Assembly (NCBI RefSeq): GCF_020905415.1
Contig: NZ_JAJJMP010000001.1
Coordinates: forward strand, 835,501-899,500
Source of the DNA: Myroides oncorhynchi
GTDB taxonomy: Bacteria; Bacteroidota; Bacteroidia; Flavobacteriales; Flavobacteriaceae
Reading direction: 5' to 3'
DNA: 64,000 nt
Shown here: one piece after another, positions 43,467 through 51,887 of the stretch
Layout: every line of letters begins with the position of its first letter
How positions within the stretch are numbered: the first letter of the stretch is position 1
Translations under genes and position numbers: made by a program
Notes under the pieces: generated by a model
What the model saw: only the letters and a program-made list of their open reading frames with translations
Told to the model about the DNA's origin: nothing
Database searches by the model: none

Positions 43467-44624
43467 TTATTTTCTTTGCGCTAACATATTATACGCCTCA
43501 TCTATATAGGTATACAGATCATTACTATGAGGATCTGTGTCTGTCTGTACCCCTTTAAAGTGTCCGAGACGTACGATAATCACATTGTCTTTAGGAGACA
43601 CAATCACGAACTGACCTAAATGTCCACGCATATAGAAGAAGTCTTGCCCTTTATGATTCACCATCCACCAGCCGTAACCATACTCAGGAGAATTCTTAAA
43701 GCGCGGTGTCACTGATTTATCTACAAATGACTGATCTAATATCTGCACCCCATTCCACATTCCATGGTCTTTATATAATTTACCAAATCTAGCGAAGTCA
43801 CGAGCATTACTCGTAAAGCAGCAATAAGACTTCTCTACTCCATCCCCTTTATGGTCTAACTGCCATAACGCAGGGTTCTCAGCTCCCATCGGTTTCCAGA
43901 AGTATTCTGACACATAATCCGTCATATACTTACCTGTAGCTTTCTCCAGTACCATCGTTAACAGCTCAGTATCTCCACTTTTATAAATAAACTCTTGTCC
44001 CGGCTTATCCTTAATCTCTAAGCCAAGCATCACTCCTCTCAAATCTTTGTCAAAATAAGCTCTAGTCACAATAGAGAACGGACTGTAATATGCCTCATCC
44101 CAATCTAAACCTGACGACATAGAAGACAAATCCCCTACTGTCAACTCGTCCTTATATTTTCCTTTTAACTCCGGTAAAAACTCAATTACTTTCTGATCTA
44201 AGCTCTTAATCTCTCCTCTCTGCAACGCCTTACCAAGTACAGCAGACACCACACTTTTAGCCATCGAGAACGAGTTGCTATAAGAATCCTTATCATACCC
44301 ATCATAATATGCCTCATAGAAGATACTATCATTCTTAATCACCATATACGCGATAGACTGTAACTCTTTATGTGTCTTCTCTAAACTATCACTCGCCTTC
44401 ACTGTATTATAATCCTTCGTAAATGCCCACGGTTGCCCCACGTCATTTTTAATCTCTCTAGTTGGAAAGTATTTATAATCATCTAAGAATGCAGTCTTAT
44501 ACCCATTAAAGTAAACAGTACGCACCGCAGTGAATAAATAATCCACCTTAAATATATAAGCCAAAGCAACGATTAATACTATAACAATAGCCAGCCACTT
44601 CAGAATCTTCTTTAATATCCTCAT
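43467..44624 (-). CDS. Serine hydrolase, beta-lactamase class C / esterase family
   Basis: 385 residues. An N-terminal membrane helix (about 8-26) without a lipobox suggests a protein anchored in the inner membrane and facing the periplasm. The active-site SxxK is SMAK (Ser120, Lys123) in NSFSMAKSVVSAVLG; the downstream region has the 6-aminohexanoate-hydrolase-like features DLSSMSSGLDWDE, YKSGDTELLTMVLE and YGYGWWMVNHKG. Substrate is unknown (esters, amides or cell-wall peptides). It is unlikely to be a true resistance beta-lactamase because AmpC-type KTG is not evident. Followed by the exonuclease gene after 3 bases. Confidence 0.87.
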   Translation of the reverse strand: MRILKKILKWLAIVIVLIVALAYIFKVDYLFTAVRTVYFNGYKTAFLDDYKYFPTREIKNDVGQPWAFTKDYNTVKASDSLEKTHKELQSIAYMVIKNDSIFYEAYYDGYDKDSYSNSFSMAKSVVSAVLGKALQRGEIKSLDQKVIEFLPELKGKYKDELTVGDLSSMSSGLDWDEAYYSPFSIVTRAYFDKDLRGVMLGLEIKDKPGQEFIYKSGDTELLTMVLEKATGKYMTDYVSEYFWKPMGAENPALWQLDHKGDGVEKSYCCFTSNARDFARFGKLYKDHGMWNGVQILDQSFVDKSVTPRFKNSPEYGYGWWMVNHKGQDFFYMRGHLGQFVIVSPKDNVIIVRLGHFKGVQTDTDPHSNDLYTYIDEAYNMLAQRK

Positions 44625-45206
44625 AATAGTTTAAATAATTGGTTCTTATAAAATTAGAAAAATAAAACTCTAAAACTAGAGGAAGTGTTAATTTTTATTT
44701 CTCATACTCTTCACTTATTATTCTTCCTCCTACTTAATACCATTTCTCAACTAGTCGTAGATTGCGTATCAATACGAGAACCATTACTCGACTAATCTTT
44801 CTGAGAGCGACTATCTACGGCGAATACTCGAGTAACTGTCGAGCAACTCGCTATTAATACTGATTCCCACTGGGGTTGAGAGAACTAGTAGAAATAGACT
44901 TAATCAACTAAAAATAAATTAACTAATTTAAAAACAACTATTTAAGCATATTTGTTGTTCCAAAAAAACATATGCTATTTTTTTAGAATTATGCTATTTA
45001 AGGCTATAATGGGATAGTTTTTCAAAAAAAAAGAGATATGCAATGGATATTTTGAAAGTAAATAGAGCTATAATGAAGAGAAAATAAAAAAAGTAGTTCA
45101 TATTTTCTTAAATTCTATAGAATGGGAGGTAGCAGAGAGATGTAATTTAACCCTAAATCAAGATAAAGCTAATGAAAGAACTAAAATACAGAAAATCAAA
45201 GCAGTA
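44625..45206. other. Long spacer with a structured island and a possible gene remnant
   Basis: No intact gene. It contains a nested inverted-repeat island at 44754-44850 (listed separately) and, at about 45088-45225, an in-frame stretch (EWEVAERCNLTLNQDKANE...) lacking a start codon in a sensible position, which may be the end of a decayed gene. The promoter of the O-methyltransferase follows. Confidence 0.4.
44754..44850. repeat. Nested inverted-repeat island
   Basis: An outer pair GTCGTAGAT/ATCTACGGC (44754-44762, 44813-44821, one G-U-type mismatch) encloses a perfect small hairpin CGTAT-CA-ATACG (44765-44776). It is followed by the palindrome ACTCGAGT (44826-44833) and CGAGT/ACTCG (44829-44833, 44846-44850). 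It is richer in G and C than the surroundings, suggesting a structured RNA or element end. Confidence 0.4.
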
Positions 45207-45238
45207 TTTGGCAGACGTTTAATCTAGGATTATATTTG
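45207..45238 (+). promoter_or_regulatory. Promoter of the O-methyltransferase gene
   Basis: TTTG (45207-45210), 20-base spacer, TATATTTG (45231-45238): both elements of the Bacteroidota consensus, 30 bases before the ATG. Confidence 0.75.
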
Positions 45239-45268
45239 CACTTTTAAAATTAGATTTGAATTACGACT

Positions 45269-45910
45269 ATGCACTTTATATCACCAGAATTAGAAGATTA
45301 CGCAGCTATGCATTCAGAGAATGAGCCTGAATTACTAGCAAAATTAGATAAGGAAACCTACCAAAAAGTATTGCAACCTAGGATGCTTAGTGGACATTTT
45401 CAAGGTCGATTTTTAAGTATGATTTCAAAGTTAGTAAACCCTCTGCATATATTAGAAGTAGGTACATTCACAGGGTATGCAACACTTAGCCTAGCTGAAG
45501 GACTAAGAGCTGATGGTACGATAGACACAATAGATGTAAACGAAGAACTAGTAGAATTTCAACGTAAATACTTTGATCTATCAGGTCACGGAGATCAGAT
45601 CAGACAGCATTTAGGGAGTGCATTAGATATCATCCCTACGTTAGATAAGAAGTTTGATTTGGTGTTTTTAGATGCAGATAAGAAAAACTACACGAACTAC
45701 TTTCACCTTATTATAGAGAAGATGAACAAGGGAGGAATTATCCTTTCTGACAACGTATTATGGTCAGGTAAGGTAGTCGAAGAAATTAAGTGGAACGATA
45801 GAGCTACTATAGAAATAGATCAATATAACAAGCTACTGAAAGAAGATCCACGTGTAGAGACTATACTTCTACCGATCAGAGATGGACTGACAGTATCTAG
45901 AGTATTATAA
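45269..45910 (+). CDS. O-methyltransferase, caffeoyl-CoA/catechol type
   Basis: 213 residues of the class I SAM-dependent methyltransferase 3 family. SAM motif I is ILEVGTFTGYATLSLAEG (61-78), acidic motif VFLDADKKNYTNYF with metal-binding aspartate, and DNVLWSGKV after it; these are characteristic of metal-dependent catechol-like O-methyltransferases. The cellular substrate is unknown. It has a complete promoter and its own terminator. Confidence 0.92.
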   Translation: MHFISPELEDYAAMHSENEPELLAKLDKETYQKVLQPRMLSGHFQGRFLSMISKLVNPLHILEVGTFTGYATLSLAEGLRADGTIDTIDVNEELVEFQRKYFDLSGHGDQIRQHLGSALDIIPTLDKKFDLVFLDADKKNYTNYFHLIIEKMNKGGIILSDNVLWSGKVVEEIKWNDRATIEIDQYNKLLKEDPRVETILLPIRDGLTVSRVL

Positions 45911-45911
45911 T

Positions 45912-45949
45912 AAAAAAAGGCTTAACACACTGATGTTAAGCCTTTTTTT
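45912..45949. terminator. Terminator between O-methyltransferase and PAP2 genes
   Basis: A long stem: GGCTTAAC (45919-45926) with GTTAAGCC (45935-45942), extended by A and T runs on both sides. Serves the plus-strand gene and, 8 bases beyond its stop, the convergent PAP2 gene. Confidence 0.88.
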
Positions 45950-45956
45950 ATAATTT

Positions 45957-46520
45957 TTAAACTAACTTATATTTTCGTTCTAACCATTTAAATAGTTGGT
46001 AGAATAATGTTCCAGTAATTGTCCCTGCACACATACCTACAACTATATCTCCTGGGAAGTGCAGTGATAGATAGATTCGACTATAGGCAAATACTAATGG
46101 AAATATAAATACAAAGAATGTATACTTATAATACCTTCTCAATAAAAAGAATAAGAACACCATCGTAGCCGTAGAGTTAGAAGCATGTCCAGAGAAAAAA
46201 CTATTTGTATCGCTACATTTTACTATTCGCAACAATGCTTGAATATCCTCCGTATTACAGGGTCTAGGTCTAGCAAAATACCTCTTAACAAGATTAGTAA
46301 ATTGATCTGTAAAGGCAATTAATCCAGCGATAACAAGTAATACTATACCCAATGTTTTTAGAGAAACCTTCTTATATACTAGATATAACAATAGTAGATA
46401 AAAAGGCATCCAATTTAATTGTTTAGTAATAAACAACCAAAATGCATCATAACTAGCACTTCCTAGATTATTAAGATAGACTAATAATTCTTTATCTGAT
46501 TGTATAATTGATTCTATCAT
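45957..46520 (-). CDS. PAP2-family membrane phosphatase
   Basis: 187 residues, about five to six membrane helices. The three-part phosphatase signature is present: KRYFARPRP, SFFSGHASNS and SRIYLSLHFPGD. Such enzymes remove phosphate from lipids such as phosphatidic acid, phosphatidylglycerophosphate or undecaprenyl diphosphate; which one is not evident. Its ATG overlaps the stop of tatA by one base, so the two are cotranscribed. Confidence 0.92.
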   Translation of the reverse strand: MIESIIQSDKELLVYLNNLGSASYDAFWLFITKQLNWMPFYLLLLYLVYKKVSLKTLGIVLLVIAGLIAFTDQFTNLVKRYFARPRPCNTEDIQALLRIVKCSDTNSFFSGHASNSTATMVFLFFLLRRYYKYTFFVFIFPLVFAYSRIYLSLHFPGDIVVGMCAGTITGTLFYQLFKWLERKYKLV

Positions 46521-46837
46521 TACATCTGTCTTTTAATAGGTCCAGTGATACTCTCGATATCTTCTTTTTGTTTTTCTACTTCGTTCTGTATATCCTGTAA
46601 TGGATTGATATCTTTTAAAGGGTTAACATCCATATCAAAAGTTTCGGTAATCTCTTTCTTAATACCTGATTCTTCTGCACTTTTATTAATTTCGTGTTTG
46701 ATATCATTCGTAGCATTCTTTACTTGTGCCATAAATTTACCAAACGCACGTGCCATCTCTGGCACCTTATCAGAACCAAATAACATCAAGATAATTAATA
46801 TAATGAAAAATATTTCACCTCCGCCTATTCCAAACAT
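46520..46837 (-). CDS. tatA: Twin-arginine translocase TatA/TatE-type subunit
   Basis: 105 residues: short N-terminus, a membrane helix (about 7-20, GEIFFIILIILMLFG), hinge SDKVPEMAR (in place of PKKLPE), an amphipathic helix (FGKFMAQVKNATNDIKHEIN) and an acidic tail. The Tat pathway exports folded proteins. TatB-like behaviour cannot be excluded because the tail is longer than a minimal TatA. tatC is not in the window. -7 element TAGATTTG at 46866-46873. Confidence 0.9.
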   Translation of the reverse strand: MFGIGGGEIFFIILIILMLFGSDKVPEMARAFGKFMAQVKNATNDIKHEINKSAEESGIKKEITETFDMDVNPLKDINPLQDIQNEVEKQKEDIESITGPIKRQM

Positions 46838-46865
46838 AGTATGGTTTTTATAATTTATAAGATTA

Positions 46866-46873
46866 CAAATCTA
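46866..46873 (-). promoter_or_regulatory. Promoter -7 element of the tatA-PAP2 pair
   Basis: Minus-strand TAGATTTG, 28 bases before the tatA start. Confidence 0.55.
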
Positions 46874-46923
46874 CGAAGTTTATTAAATTCTCACGTAGAT
46901 TTTCGCATAAAGCATGTGTTAAA

Positions 46924-47685
46924 CTATTCTAACTTAGCCTGCTTTCCTACTTCAAGTTCTTTTTGACTTATAAGTTCGATAAAGTAGAGGGCAAGTTCAC
47001 CTGTACGACTTTTTACTTTATTTGCATCAGGATTTGTAACACTCAAGTAAGAAGACATTAGCTCATCTGTAGCTACATAATATGCAAATCCATTGATATA
47101 ATCTTTAGGAATACTATAATCTTTAATTAATTTTTCATCAGACATTATATTCAAGAATCTGTCTTTTCTACTCTCTTGTCTTTCATAGGCTAAGGCTTTT
47201 TTAAGCATTTTTGTTCGCCCAGAAATCATGTTAACAACAGCATCTACTGAGATTAATCCACTTCCTGTGGTTGCTGTATAGATCTTCCTTTCAGCAGGAG
47301 TTCTTACTTTTGTCCCTTTGGGTACTAATCCTAGAGATTCTGCTGTTATTTTAGTAATTACTATTTCATCCAATTCATAATAAAGAGAATTGGGTTCTAA
47401 AGGAATTAAAACAACATCTCTCTTAAAGTCGATTTCATCTAATTTATGTCGGTAGCCTAAAAACAAAGCACCTGCAAACATCAGTGTATCATTTTCTTGT
47501 GCTTTTAAACGAAAATATCCACCTGGTTTTGTCATAAATGACTCTCCTGTATTGATATTTGCTACATAGATTCCCTCTAATCTCTTTGTACTAGATACAA
47601 CTTTACCATCTATCATCTTCCTTTCCTGACCAAATGCTACAAAAACATTTAATATCATTAAAAAAGCTATAAAAAATCTCATCAT
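46924..47685 (-). CDS. Secreted CarboxypepD_reg-like protein, paralogue 1 of 4
   Basis: 253 residues. Signal peptide about 1-19 (ending FVAFGQ), an N-terminal CarboxypepD_reg-like beta domain (about 20-100, IDGKVVSSTKRLEGIYVAN... VLIPLEP), a short link with DEIVITKITAESLGLVPKG, then a helical C-terminal half with the family pattern TPAERKIYTATTGSG, SGRTKMLKKALAYERQ and DYSIPKDYINGFAYYVA. Function unknown; probably periplasmic or outer-membrane associated. It is the most divergent of four tandem paralogues and closest to the usual flavobacterial form (LVPKGTK). No promoter or terminator is obvious. Confidence 0.82.
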   Translation of the reverse strand: MMRFFIAFLMILNVFVAFGQERKMIDGKVVSSTKRLEGIYVANINTGESFMTKPGGYFRLKAQENDTLMFAGALFLGYRHKLDEIDFKRDVVLIPLEPNSLYYELDEIVITKITAESLGLVPKGTKVRTPAERKIYTATTGSGLISVDAVVNMISGRTKMLKKALAYERQESRKDRFLNIMSDEKLIKDYSIPKDYINGFAYYVATDELMSSYLSVTNPDANKVKSRTGELALYFIELISQKELEVGKQAKLE

Positions 47686-47930
47686 TCTTCAATTATTGCT
47701 GTAAAAATATTCTATTCTAAATAATGCACAAATTTTACGCCTCCAAACTTATGTTAAATAAGTTTATTTTATCATACTACTAGGATATTACTTATGAACA
47801 ATTCTTTATTACTCCCTTCTATACTAACAACATCACAATGTGTAGCAGTATTACATTCTTGACTCTTTATCAAATGGAAAGTCAACAAGAAACAGTTTTA
47901 TATTATTAAATCTCTTCATGCTCTATAATG

Positions 47931-48662
47931 CTATTTTGACTTATTATCAAGCATGTCTAAATATTCAAATACAATAGGAGTAATCACACGTTCTAAAGCT
48001 TTAGAATCAACAAGATTAGAGTTTAATAATTCTTTCACTTCCTCTTTTGTAATTGCATAATACACAAAACTTTCTGTGTAATCAGCAGGTATTTTAAAAT
48101 AATTTATTAATCGTACGTTGCTAATAACATCCAAAAACTTATCTACCCTAAAGCCTTCTCTCTCATACTCCAAACTTTTCTTAAGTATAGATGTTCGTCC
48201 TGATAGCCAATTATAGAGAGGTTCTACAATTCCAGATTTTGCAAACCTTAATTTGCGTTCCGCAGGAGTATATTTCTTTCCCATTCCATCAAATAGTCCT
48301 AATGAACCCCCATCATACTTAGTAATAACAATTTCATTCAGCTGATTCATGGTATACAATTGTTCTAATGGAAATAGCACAGGGTTTCGTTTAAGATCTA
48401 ATTCATTGACCACATAAGTATATTCTATGTAGAAAGGACTAGTAAACTTAAGTGTATCTCTCAATTCACTGGCAATATCAAAATAACCTGTTTTGTCAGA
48501 GATAACAGAATTCCCCTTTGTAGTATTAGTGATCAGTATATCCTCTTTACTTCCTTCTCGAGTAATTATTCTTCCGTGTATAGCTGTATTGTTTTCTTGT
48601 GCATTTCCTATGTGATAAAAAAGAAAAAAAGAAATACAAAATAGCAGGTGTTTAACATTCAT
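47931..48662 (-). CDS. Secreted CarboxypepD_reg-like protein, paralogue 2 of 4
   Basis: 243 residues, same layout as paralogue 1: signal peptide (about 1-21, ending HIGNAQ), beta domain ending NPVLFPLEQ, DEI-like link NEIVITKYDGGSLGLF, then TPAERKLRFAKSG, SGRTSILKKSLEYEREGFR and FKIPADYTESFVYYAI. It is closer to paralogues 3 and 4 than to 1 (shared TREGSKE, TSVLSD/NSVISD and YEREGFR blocks). It lies 245 bases upstream of paralogue 1 and 372 bases downstream of paralogue 3, so it may have its own promoter. Confidence 0.82.
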   Translation of the reverse strand: MNVKHLLFCISFFLFYHIGNAQENNTAIHGRIITREGSKEDILITNTTKGNSVISDKTGYFDIASELRDTLKFTSPFYIEYTYVVNELDLKRNPVLFPLEQLYTMNQLNEIVITKYDGGSLGLFDGMGKKYTPAERKLRFAKSGIVEPLYNWLSGRTSILKKSLEYEREGFRVDKFLDVISNVRLINYFKIPADYTESFVYYAITKEEVKELLNSNLVDSKALERVITPIVFEYLDMLDNKSK

Positions 48663-49034
48663 GTTTAGTGTGAATTTTAATAAGGTGGTTGGTTAACTTC
48701 TATTCCTACTTTTGCAGTAACTTCATATTGCAAACTAATACTAAGTCATCTCCATTTCACTTAGTCTAAAACTATCGTTATAGCATCTTGTTTTTTAAGC
48801 TTAGGAATACTTAATAAAAGTAGCTCGCAACAAAATCTAAACGAGCCTAAAATACGTCATAAACGAATAAACAAAATGCAATTATTCACAATAGACTTAA
48901 GCACAATATGACTAAAGAGCTCTTAATATATCTTTCTTAGAATTACTTTATAGTATTTGGCTAATGCTAAGTCAGGGTTAAAAGGTAACTGTCTTCTTAG
49001 AACGAATACTTCTACTGAAAATTATTCAAATTAA
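48663..49034. other. Spacer between paralogues 2 and 3
   Basis: 372 bases without a gene. A plus-strand TACTTTTG (48707-48714) matches the -7 consensus, but no plus-strand gene follows. No strong hairpin is visible. Confidence 0.45.
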
Positions 49035-49778
49035 TTATTTAACACCTTTTTTATCTTCTTGACTGATCAATTCCAGAAATTCTGAAGCTATAGGGGCAAT
49101 TATTTCCTCAAGATAATGTACATCCACAGGTGCAATATCTAATGCAGCCTTAACCTCGCTATTAAGAACAGCATATAAAGCAAATCCTTCCGTATAATCG
49201 TAGGGTATGTGATAACGAGCAACTAGTCGTTCCTTAGATACATTATCTAAAAATTTCTCTAACTTAAACCACTCTTTTTCATAAGCTAAAGCTTTTTTAA
49301 GCATAGTTGTCCTTCCATTAATTAGATTAACCAATGACATGATAACACCTGAGTTAGCAGCGGCTAACTGTCTTTCTACTGGAGATGGTCCTTTTGATTC
49401 ATAATTAAAAAGACCTTTATATGTATCTTTTCTCTTTGTAATAATTATTTCTTCTAAAACTTCCCCATTCTTATTTCTCTCCAATGGAAATAGAACTAAG
49501 TCTTTTTCAAAATCTGTATTCTTAATCTCATAAATATATAATAAATACATTGGACTGATAAACCTTAAGACATCTCGATCTTTTCCATGAATATCAAAGT
49601 ATCCTGCATCATCTGATAGAACAGATGTTTCTCTAGTAACATTTATTACCATCACACCTTCTTTACTCCCTTCGTGAGTCACTATTTTGCCATGCAAAAC
49701 TTTCATTTCTTCCTGAGCGAAGACACCTAAAGAAGAAATCAGTATGGTAATAAATAGGAATAATCTTATACAACGCAT
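49035..49778 (-). CDS. Secreted CarboxypepD_reg-like protein, paralogue 3 of 4
   Basis: 247 residues: signal peptide (about 1-21, ending SLGVFAQ), beta domain (VLHGKIVTHEGSKEGVMVIN... LVLFPLER), link EEIIITKRKDTYKGLF, then SPVERQLAAANSG, INGRTTMLKKALAYEKEWF and YHIPYDYTEGFALYAV. The TPAER motif is SPVER here. It lies only 23 bases downstream of paralogue 4, so these two are probably one transcript. Confidence 0.82.
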   Translation of the reverse strand: MRCIRLFLFITILISSLGVFAQEEMKVLHGKIVTHEGSKEGVMVINVTRETSVLSDDAGYFDIHGKDRDVLRFISPMYLLYIYEIKNTDFEKDLVLFPLERNKNGEVLEEIIITKRKDTYKGLFNYESKGPSPVERQLAAANSGVIMSLVNLINGRTTMLKKALAYEKEWFKLEKFLDNVSKERLVARYHIPYDYTEGFALYAVLNSEVKAALDIAPVDVHYLEEIIAPIASEFLELISQEDKKGVK

Positions 49779-49801
49779 GATTCACTTACTTTAATTAATA
49801 A

Positions 49802-50545
49802 TCAATTCTCTTCTTTGCTAATCAGTTCCATAAATTCAAAAACCACAGGGGTTAAGCTTATTTCTAGATATTTTACATCTACTATTTTTGCATTTAATAT
49901 ATCTTTAATATCCTGTTTTGCTACTGCATAATACACAAACGTTTCGACATAATCAAGAGGTATCCTGTAATGCCTCTCAAGACGTTCAGCACTAACAGCA
50001 TTTAAAAACTTATCTATTCTAAATCCTTCCCGTTCATAAGACAACGCTTTTTTAAGCATACCGGTTCTACCTGTAAAATAGTTAACAATAGGATCTACAG
50101 GAATGAATCCTCCTCCTGTTGTAGCTTTTTTTAATTGGCGTTCTGCAGGAGTGTGTCTTCTTGTATATTTATTTGTGATCCCCAAAGCGTCACTATCGAT
50201 CTTCGTAATCACGATTTCATCTAAACTATTCATCGTAAATATAGGCTCTAAAGGAAAGAGAACGGGATTAAGCTTTACATCTAATTCATTAATAACATAG
50301 GTGTATTCAATATAGTTAGAGCTAATAAATTTTAGTGTATCAAGAACTTGGCATTCAATAGTAAAATAGCCTTTCTTATCAGATAGAACCGAAGTCTCTT
50401 TCGTTACATTAGCAATAACGATTCCATCTAAATTGCCATTGCGAGTAACTAGCTTACCGTTTAATATATTTTTTTTATCCTGTGCTAAACTATTGGTACA
50501 TATCAATAGTGTAACTAGACATAATAGTCTAAAATAGTGAGTCAT
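49802..50545 (-). CDS. Secreted CarboxypepD_reg-like protein, paralogue 4 of 4
   Basis: 247 residues from ATG 50545. The open frame runs on to 50632, but only the internal Met gives a proper signal peptide (MTHYFRLLCLVTLLICTNSLAQ). Same architecture: beta domain (NGKLVTRNGNLDGIVIAN... NPVLFPLEP), DEIVITKIDSDALGI, then TPAERQLKKATTGGG, FTGRTGMLKKALSYEREGFR and YRIPLDYVETFVYYAV. First gene of the tandem array; divergent from pepE. The upstream region has an 8-bp inverted repeat AACATTTG/CAAATGTT (50570-50577, 50590-50597). Confidence 0.82.
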   Translation of the reverse strand: MTHYFRLLCLVTLLICTNSLAQDKKNILNGKLVTRNGNLDGIVIANVTKETSVLSDKKGYFTIECQVLDTLKFISSNYIEYTYVINELDVKLNPVLFPLEPIFTMNSLDEIVITKIDSDALGITNKYTRRHTPAERQLKKATTGGGFIPVDPIVNYFTGRTGMLKKALSYEREGFRIDKFLNAVSAERLERHYRIPLDYVETFVYYAVAKQDIKDILNAKIVDVKYLEISLTPVVFEFMELISKEEN

Positions 50546-50569
50546 TATAGTGTTTTGTTTAGTTAGGTG

Positions 50570-50597
50570 AACATTTGCTAGATAAAAAACAAATGTT
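50570..50597. promoter_or_regulatory. Inverted repeat in the divergent paralogue 4 / pepE promoter region
   Basis: AACATTTG and CAAATGTT, perfect 8-bp arms with a 12-base spacer. On the minus strand it contains a -7-like ATAACATTTG with three rather than two bases between TA and TTTG. It could be an operator or simply two facing promoter-like sequences. Confidence 0.35.
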
Positions 50598-50636
50598 ATA
50601 TCTAAACGACTTATTTTTACAAAAATTATCATCTAT

Positions 50637-51344
50637 ATGAAGAATCTAATCATAGCTAGTACATCTACTATATACAATGGTACTTATTTAGAATATCTTT
50701 TACCTACCCTAAAAGAACATTTTAAAGAGGTCTCTACACTCCTATTTATACCTTATGCTCGTCCTAGTGGTATAACTCATGATCAGTACACAGATAAAGT
50801 ACGCAAAGCATTTGCTACAATAAATATAAAAGTAAAAGGAATTCACGAATATGAAAACCCAATAGAAGCTGTGCACCAGGCAGAAGGCATATTCACTGGA
50901 GGAGGCAATACATTCTTACTAGTTCAACAGCTCTATAGAACAAATGTTTTAGATGCTGTAAAAGAAGTGGTACATAATGGAACTCCCTATCTAGGATGTA
51001 GTGCAGGTAGTAATATATGCGGGTTGACAATGGAAACAACTAACGATATGCCTATCGTATACCCTCCATCATTTAAGACATTTGGTTTTGTCTCTTTTAA
51101 CCTTAACCCACACTATTTAGACCCTATCGATGGATCTACACACATGGGAGAAACAAGAGAGACACGTATCAACGAATTTCACGCGTTTAACACTCAGCCA
51201 GTATTAGGACTTAGAGAAGGCAGTTGGTTAGAAGTCAAAGGTGATTCAATAAAACTAAGAGGTGAACTAAGTGCTCGTATCTTTGAGCAAAACAAATCTG
51301 CTTATGAAGTAGAAACTAATGCTGACCTAAGCAAATTAAACTAA
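50637..51344 (+). CDS. pepE: Peptidase E, alpha-aspartyl dipeptidase (S51)
   Basis: 235 residues, normal for PepE, which splits Asp-X dipeptides in the cytoplasm. The GATase-like fold shows EGIFTGGGNTFLL (83-94) and the nucleophile elbow GCSAGSN with Ser122; DMPIVYPPS and LNPHYLD supply the candidate acid and histidine of the triad. Divergent from the paralogue array, with only 91 bases between start codons. No TAnnTTTG is clear in front; a terminator follows. Confidence 0.94.
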   Translation: MKNLIIASTSTIYNGTYLEYLLPTLKEHFKEVSTLLFIPYARPSGITHDQYTDKVRKAFATINIKVKGIHEYENPIEAVHQAEGIFTGGGNTFLLVQQLYRTNVLDAVKEVVHNGTPYLGCSAGSNICGLTMETTNDMPIVYPPSFKTFGFVSFNLNPHYLDPIDGSTHMGETRETRINEFHAFNTQPVLGLREGSWLEVKGDSIKLRGELSARIFEQNKSAYEVETNADLSKLN

Positions 51345-51809
51345 ATAGAGAATCACTTTGTTAATCAGATACTGAATCTAACGAAATGGTGTTATTCTCA
51401 CTACATAACAGACCCTAATACTATATGCATAAATCCTAGTATTAGGGTTTGTCTATTTAAACAAAAAAAAATTGCCATTCTCTCCATTATCCTATCTTTC
51501 TTAACTGTATACCTAGAACTTACAGAATCATTGCTTGCTCTTAGTGTCCATATTAAAGCATGAAACAAACCAAAGAATATGAATCCTTACTAAAAAAGGC
51601 ACTATACACATTCCTAAAACACCCACAAAAAACATCACAATATATTAAATATCAACATATTATATGTAACATATAAAACAAAAAACTACTTCCCTATAAT
51701 CTTGAAAAACACTTTTAAAAAAACACATATATCTAGGCAGAGAAGAATACCGATACGATTGTTAGTCAAACAATTGAGCGCCAATATTTTCGAAAAAAGA
51801 AAGTAGAAA
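51345..51809. other. Spacer between pepE and rplM
   Basis: About 465 bases without a gene. It contains the pepE terminator (51412-51448) and a short dyad ATTGTT/AACAAT around 51758-51774. Otherwise AT-rich with nothing recognisable. Confidence 0.5.
51412..51448 (+). terminator. Terminator after pepE
   Basis: Perfect 12-bp stem ACCCTAATACTA/TAGTATTAGGGT (51412-51423, 51437-51448) followed by TTTGTC; 67 bases after the stop. T run is weak. Confidence 0.65.
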
Positions 51810-51840
51810 TTTGTAAAGTACAGAATTAATTGTACTTTTG
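51810..51840 (+). promoter_or_regulatory. Promoter of the rplM-rpsI operon
   Basis: TTTG (51810-51813), 19-base spacer, TACTTTTG (51833-51840): a full Bacteroidota consensus, 47 bases before the GTG start. Confidence 0.8.
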
Positions 51841-51887
51841 CACTCCCTTAATTGGGAATGGAATGTTTAATTAAATACAAATTTATT

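Noticed and set aside
43467..44624. Antibiotic-resistance beta-lactamase
   Set aside because: The SxxK motif is present, but the overall pattern matches esterase or amide hydrolases anchored in the membrane, and AmpC-specific motifs are not evident.
50546..50632. Upstream start for paralogue 4
   Set aside because: The longer version buries the signal peptide and covers the promoter region; the internal Met at 50545 matches its paralogues.
51852..51887. ATG start for rplM 12 codons upstream
   Set aside because: The extra residues do not occur in Bacteroidota L13 proteins, and the GTG at 51888 gives the expected N-terminus.
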